From Astrothelium macrocarpum (taxonomy: Eukaryota > Ascomycota > Dothideomycetes > Trypetheliales > Trypetheliaceae), in NCBI GenBank assembly GCA_021030915.1, contig JAGEMR010000266.1, forward strand, positions 1-14,093: 14,093 nt of DNA, read 5' to 3'. Positions 9,741 through 14,093 of the stretch are shown piece by piece. Position numbers and translations under genes: made by a program. Position 1 is the first letter of the stretch. The number at the start of each line of letters is the position of its first letter. Under the pieces are notes generated by a model that was not told where the DNA came from, made no database searches, and saw only the letters and a program-made list of their open reading frames with translations.

Positions 9741-9783
9741 ACGTATCTGCATAGCGAGCGGACCATCATAGCGAGCGGACCAC
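9741..9783 (+). repeat. Left terminal repeat of element D with paired motifs
   Basis: It contains two perfect copies of ATAGCGAGCGGACCA (9751-9765 and 9768-9782), starting 17 bp apart. No inverted partner was found in the window. The inner limit of the repeat therefore cannot be set; GC-containing sequence extends to about 9791. Confidence 0.85.
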
Positions 9784-9839
9784 CCGCATCCAATTTTACG
9801 AATTTTAAATTTTATAATCATTTTTTTTTATATACAAAA

Positions 9840-11252
9840 ATGCAGTCATTTTTATATAAAAATAAAATAATTATGATATTTTAAATTCTCAAAAATGATT
9901 TAAAATTTAATATATGAATTATAATTCAAATTTATGAAATCTTTTATATAATATTAATTATTCGATATAATGATTGATAATTATAATATAATATTTTAAT
10001 CAATTTAATAAATTTTATTAAAATAAAAAAGAAAATAATTTTGAATCGTATTATAAATCTGATCAATTATAGATTTTTATTTAGATAAAATGATATATAA
10101 AATATAATTAATTATTTATATGAAATTTGAAATACATTATATATCAGATTTTAATAAATTAAAAATTTCATATAATAATAATCATCATTTAAAATATGAT
10201 TCTAATAAAAGATTGATTATTAAAAAATGTTAATTAAGAATTCTATAATTATATAAAATTGATTTGATTTTATATATAATATAATCAATAAATACGGAAT
10301 TATTAATATCAATATTTATAATTTTAATAAAATTGATTTTTTAATAAAAATATTATCATATATAAAAATTATTATTATTTTAAATCATAAAAGAAGATTT
10401 TATATAAAATAATCTGATAATCGAAAATGGATTTTAATAATTCAGAATATTTATATAAATGATTGGATATTATTTTTATATATCATTATAAAAAATAAAT
10501 ATCATTTTCTTTTTTAATATATAAATGGCAAATTTTTCATCATCTGATGAATCCATTCAAATATAAATAATTGAATAATAAATAAAATTAATCTAAATTA
10601 ATTATAATATTTTAAAAAATTTATAAAATTTTAAATAACCGGCAAATATCGATTTTTAATTTTCAATGGATATAATAATCATTATTCTTTTAAATTCGAT
10701 AAATATTATCAAAAAATGGATATTATTATTCTTTATATATTTTTATATTTATCATATATCTTTCAATTTTTTAATATAGAATATTTTAATTTTTTAAAAA
10801 TTTTATATAATAAAAAAATTAAATATCTAATACGATCTCAATTTATATATATTATAAAAAACGACTTTTTTTCTATTTTTAAAAAAACGTTTTTTATTTT
10901 AATGGACGAAAAAAATATATAAACAGAATTTTAAATAATTAATTTTATTTTATATGATTCAGAATAAATAATTAATCATTTAAATTTTAAATTTAAAATA
11001 TTTATATCATCAAATTCTTATTCAATAAATATCATATTTATAAATTCAAATATATTTAGAATTATAAAAGATATAATACGAAATTCTATAAATTTAAAAT
11101 TTAAAATCATAAAATATCAAAATAACTCTTTAATCCAATTATACGATCTAGTTAATATATAAATAAAAAATATTTTAAAATTAATATATAAATTGATATT
11201 ATTAAAAACGAAAAATAAAAATCTTCATATAATAAATGAAATACTGAATAAA
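9840..11252 (+). pseudogene. RIP-degraded Fot1-type transposase of element D, 3' part displaced
   Basis: The relic is in frame with an ATG at 9840, 99 bp from the terminus. The N-terminal part is too mutated to define the helix-turn-helix. Clear landmarks: NKYGIININIYNFNKIDF (first catalytic Asp to Asn, 10326-10328), SDNRKWILIIQ, RFLIFNGYNNH (second Asp to Asn, 10665-10667), and an open stretch from 10716 with FQFFNIEYF (third Asp to Asn, 10773-10775) and LIRSQFIYIIKNDFFSIF. After that come stop-rich remains of the C-terminal coiled-coil region ending NEILNK at 11252. Relatives continue from this point with a basic stretch and a zinc knuckle, which are absent here because element E starts. 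All three catalytic Asp codons are lost. Confidence 0.9.
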
Positions 11253-11254
11253 TA

Positions 11255-11318
11255 GAGTCTTGACCCCAGCTTTGGGCCGTCCCTGACTTTGGGCCGGCCG
11301 TATCATATCTCCACACGC
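11255..11318 (+). repeat. Terminal repeat of element E with paired motifs
   Basis: It contains CTTTGGGCCG at 11270-11279 and again at 11287-11296, starting 17 bp apart, within a GC-rich stretch ending near the ACGCG at 11315. No inverted partner is visible in the window. Confidence 0.8.
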
Positions 11319-11969
11319 GTAACACATATATAATATTTATATAATATTTACGAATTTTCAAAATTATTAAATAATATTTTAAATATTAAATTCATTATTT
11401 AATTCAAATTTTTAATTAATATATTTTATTATAATTAAAATTTTTTTTATTTATATTTATTATTCATTTTTATTTTATGAATTATTTATAAAATTTTTTA
11501 AATATTATAAATTAAAATTTTATTCAATTCAATTTATTTATTTTTTTAATTTTTTTTTTATTTTTTTAGAAATTTAATTTAATTAATAATTTATTATTTT
11601 TAAAAAATAATAATAATAATTAAAAATTCATAAAAATTTATTATTTAATTTATATATTATTATATTAATAAAATAATTTTGATATAATTATATAATATTT
11701 ATATAAATTTTATATTTAATTTAAATAAAATGATTATTTTTAAAAAAGAATTATAAAATAAAAAAAAATTCAAATTAATTAAATCAGATAATATATAAAA
11801 TTTTATAAAAATTAAAATAATTTTATAAAAAAAAATTTTAAAATTCGTATAAATATTTTAAATATTAAATCAATTTTTTATTAATTATCAAAAATATTCT
11901 TTTTTATTATTATTTTTTTTATATATTTTTATAAAAAATTTATTATAAATTCAATTAATTAAATATATA
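11255..11969 (+). mobile_element. Element E: left end of a further TIR transposon inserted into element D
   Basis: It starts after the TA at 11253-11254 with GAGTCTTGACC, resembling the ends of A and B. The sequence from about 11330 to 11967 is the most AT-pure part of the window, and no transposase landmark could be read on either strand, so its class is inferred only from the terminus. Element F sits at its right side. The remaining part and right end of E are not in the window, although 13822-14093 has similar composition and may continue it. Confidence 0.7.
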
Positions 11970-12036
11970 ACGTATTGGATCAGCGAAGCGGCCATATCAG
12001 CGAAGCGGCCGTTTTTTCTTAGCACCACCATTTTAT
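11970..12036 (+). repeat. Left terminal inverted repeat of element F
   Basis: The outer 41 bp are identical to the reverse complement of the right end, and the rest differs only by transitions. It carries two copies of ATCAGCGAAGCGGCC at 11979-11993 and 11996-12010, starting 17 bp apart. Confidence 0.95.
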
Positions 12037-13747
12037 GAATTGTCATAACATACAATAACAATACAAAACATTATTGATTCAATAAGAAGGCAGAATTGAT
12101 CTTGTATTCCGAGTTTACCAATCTGGATAATTTAAAAATCTACGATTTGTTATAATGGTGTTTAATTTTAGATATCAACGGTTTTCTGATCAATTGTATG
12201 AAATTTCTTTCCGATTTATCATTCAATTCAATTATTCAAAATTTATAATGAATGAAGAAAAGATTATTATTTGATATATTCTTGATTTAAATTTGAAAGA
12301 ATTTGCATTCCGATTATATGAAATATCAGATATGGCAGATAAAATATTAAATATATATAATGAAGAATCAATGAATAAAAAATGGATTGAAAAATTTATA
12401 ATACATTCTAACGAATTAAAGATGGTTTTTAATTAAATAAAAAATCAATAAAAAATATTATAAAAAAATTCAGAAATCATAAATATATGATTTAAATTGA
12501 TTAAAAAAATAAAAATTAAATATGGGATATTTGATAATAATATTTATAATTTTGATAAAACTGGTTTTTAAATGGATATTATCGGATTAATGAAAATTAT
12601 TATTGATATTAAAAAATGTATTCAATTTTAATTTATTCAATCAGATAATCGTGAATGAATTATTATAATCTAGAATATTTATATTATTGGATATATAATT
12701 CCATCATTCATTATTTATAAAAGACGTATTCATATTTCTGCCTGATATGAAAAGATAGATATATCTTCTATTTGGAAATTTTTAATCTCTAAAAACGGCT
12801 GGATTAATAATATATTTGATTTGGAATGATTAAAATATTTTAATATATATATAAAGACGTGTCAAATTGGGAGATATCAATTATTCATTTTGGATAATTA
12901 TGAAAATCATTTTAATCAGAATTTCAAAAATTTTTATTTCGAAAATAAAATTCTCATATTTTATATGCCATTTTATTCTTCATATATTTTTTAATTTTTG
13001 AATATGATTTATTTTACGTCTTTAAAATTAAAATATTTTTAAAATATGCGGGATTTAATACATCGATATATCTTTTATATCAATAAAGAAGATTTTCTTC
13101 CAATTTTTAAAAACGCGTTTTTTAATATATTTATAAAAGGAAATTGTCGAAAGACTTTTAAAATATCAGAATTAATTCCAATTAATACGTAAAAAATATT
13201 GGATCGTTTGAATATATAATTATATATATCATCAGAATTTCCTTTATTATAAATAATATGATAATCAAAAATTCTAAATAATATTCACGAATTTGGATCG
13301 TAATATAAATTCATAAATAATTCTTTTATTCGATCATTTTCAGAAATTAGAAACGGATTTTCATAATTTATAAAAAATGCCGAATTGATATTATATCAAA
13401 ATATATTTCAAATTTCCTGTATTATAGAATTTGAAGAATAATTAGAAATAATAATTAAACGAAAAAAACGTAAAAGAAAACGGATTCAATATGATGATAT
13501 AATAGAATATAATATAGAAATAATACAGGTCATTACAGATATATCTAAAATATTATAATCATTTAAAAAAATTCGAAATGATGATGATCAAAAAGGAATT
13601 CAATCAATTTTACGATATTATGAAAATTATAAAAAGACAGAATATAATACACGCATTTGTCAAAAAAATATTGAAAAATTTTCAGAATCTGATACAAATC
13701 TAGAATCTGTAGATTGGGATTCGGATAATGATAAAAATAATAATTGA
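12035..13747 (+). pseudogene. RIP-degraded Fot1-type transposase with zinc-knuckle remnant, element F
   Basis: The frame from the ATG at 12035 to the TGA at 13745-13747 (570 codons) has no net frameshift. In order: EGRIDLVFRVYQSG begins the N-terminal helix-turn-helix; MNEEKIII-stop-YILDLNLKEF and YEISDMADKI are the second DNA-binding region; NKKWIEKFIIHSNELK follows. YNFDKTGF keeps the first catalytic Asp (12554-12556), NRE is followed by TGA where relatives have Trp, LFILDNYENH keeps the second Asp (12893-12895), and FLNMIYF has Asn for the third (13001-13003). The tail has a basic run (KRKKRKRKR) and RYYENYKKTEYNTRIC, a zinc knuckle with its first two Cys and its His changed to Tyr or lost. 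It ends acidic. The start is the in-frame ATG nearest the left repeat and is less certain than the rest. Confidence 0.92.
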
Positions 13748-13752
13748 AAAAT

Positions 13753-13819
13753 ATGAGATGGTGGTGCCAAGAAAAAGCGGCCGCTTCGCTGATATGGCCG
13801 CTTCGCTGATCCAATACGT
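13753..13819 (-). repeat. Right terminal inverted repeat of element F
   Basis: This is the inverted partner of 11970-12036 with the same two motifs. It begins just after the transposase stop codon. Confidence 0.95.
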
Positions 13820-13821
13820 TA

Positions 13822-14093
13822 TATTATATAAATATAATATAATTTAAATATTAAAAATATATTAATATCAAATAATTATAAAATATAAAAATAATAAAAA
13901 AATATAATTATAAAATCAATATTATTTTTTATATAATAAATAATAAAATTAATTTTAATATAATTATTATATTTATTAATAATAAATAAATATCGAAAAT
14001 TCATAATTTTTTTATAAATAAAAAATTTAAATATTTTAATTAATTATTATAATTTTATATTATTTAATATTTAATTATTTTAATTAATTATAA
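13822..14093. other. AT-saturated flank, possibly the continuation of element E
   Basis: The sequence is almost free of C and G and resembles 11330-11967 on the other side of element F. No frame, motif or repeat end is visible. Its identity as element E rests only on position and composition. Confidence 0.4.

Larger units (their letters stand above)
9741..11252 (+). mobile_element. Element D: left part of a Fot1-type transposon, interrupted by element E
   Basis: A left terminus follows the TA at 9739-9740 and starts ACGTATCTGC. The transposase relic then runs on to 11252, where the terminal repeat of element E begins inside the coding region. The right part and right repeat of D are not in the window. 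They are expected beyond 14093 if the nesting interpretation holds. Confidence 0.88.
11970..13819 (+). mobile_element. Element F: complete but dead Fot1-type transposon (1850 bp)
   Basis: It is bounded by TA (11968-11969 and 13820-13821), with inverted repeats of about 67 bp beginning ACGTATTGGATC and one transposase relic filling the interior. It lies downstream of the end of element E, probably inside it. By its catalytic and zinc-knuckle regions it is related to C and D. Confidence 0.94.

Noticed and set aside
13563..13814. 83-codon minus-strand frame at the right end of element F
   Set aside because: It runs antisense to the transposase tail and through the inverted repeat, with only low-complexity content.
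4603..13819. CRISPR-like or regulatory meaning for the short repeated motifs
   Set aside because: The repeats are pairs at transposon ends, not arrays with spacers, and inverted partners define the element borders.
4277..14093. Organellar DNA or an AT-rich genome such as an apicomplexan
   Set aside because: The same window contains genes of ordinary composition and a fungal-type intron, and the AT-rich parts translate as fungal transposases damaged by directional C-to-T change.

Overview
The window looks like a repeat-rich chromosomal region of a filamentous ascomycete (Pezizomycotina-type fungus). The evidence is a spliceosomal intron of fungal size and form, two relics of typical fungal genes of ordinary base composition, and six degenerate Fot1/pogo-type (Tc1/mariner superfamily) DNA transposons. 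The transposons have been turned into extremely AT-rich DNA by C-to-T / G-to-A changes, the footprint of repeat-induced point mutation (RIP). No intact protein-coding gene was found. I saw no rRNA gene, convincing tRNA gene, CRISPR array or prokaryotic feature. Taxonomy below this level cannot be read from the sequence.

Layout: (1) 1-2097 is pogo element A on the minus strand. Its right end is recognisable at 2097 and its left end is not visible. (2) 2100-4276 is an island of ordinary composition. It holds an upstream GC-rich block, a short-chain dehydrogenase/reductase (SDR) pseudogene on the plus strand (2337-3441, one intron, four nonsense codons), a spacer, and the truncated 3' end of a calcineurin-like phosphoesterase gene on the minus strand (3931-4276). 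(3) From 4277 on, the DNA is almost wholly AT-rich: element B (4603-6479, plus), element C (6740-8604, minus), element D (from 9741, plus), element E (from 11255) and element F (11970-13819, plus). D is interrupted inside its transposase frame by the end of E, and F lies downstream of that end, so the right part is probably a nest (F in E in D) whose closing ends lie beyond 14093.

B, C and F are complete copies bounded by TA target duplications and by inverted repeats of about 54-94 bp. Their transposase frames run about 1.7 kb with no net frameshift but many nonsense codons, and in every readable copy at least one catalytic Asp codon has become Asn. None should encode an active enzyme.

The most interesting structure is shared by all six visible element types. 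Just inside the terminus lies a pair of directly repeated 10-15 bp motifs, different in each family, always 17 bp apart start to start. They probably bind the two-part CENP-B/Psq-type DNA-binding domain of the matching transposase. These ends also remain GC-containing islands in DNA that is otherwise nearly stripped of C and G.
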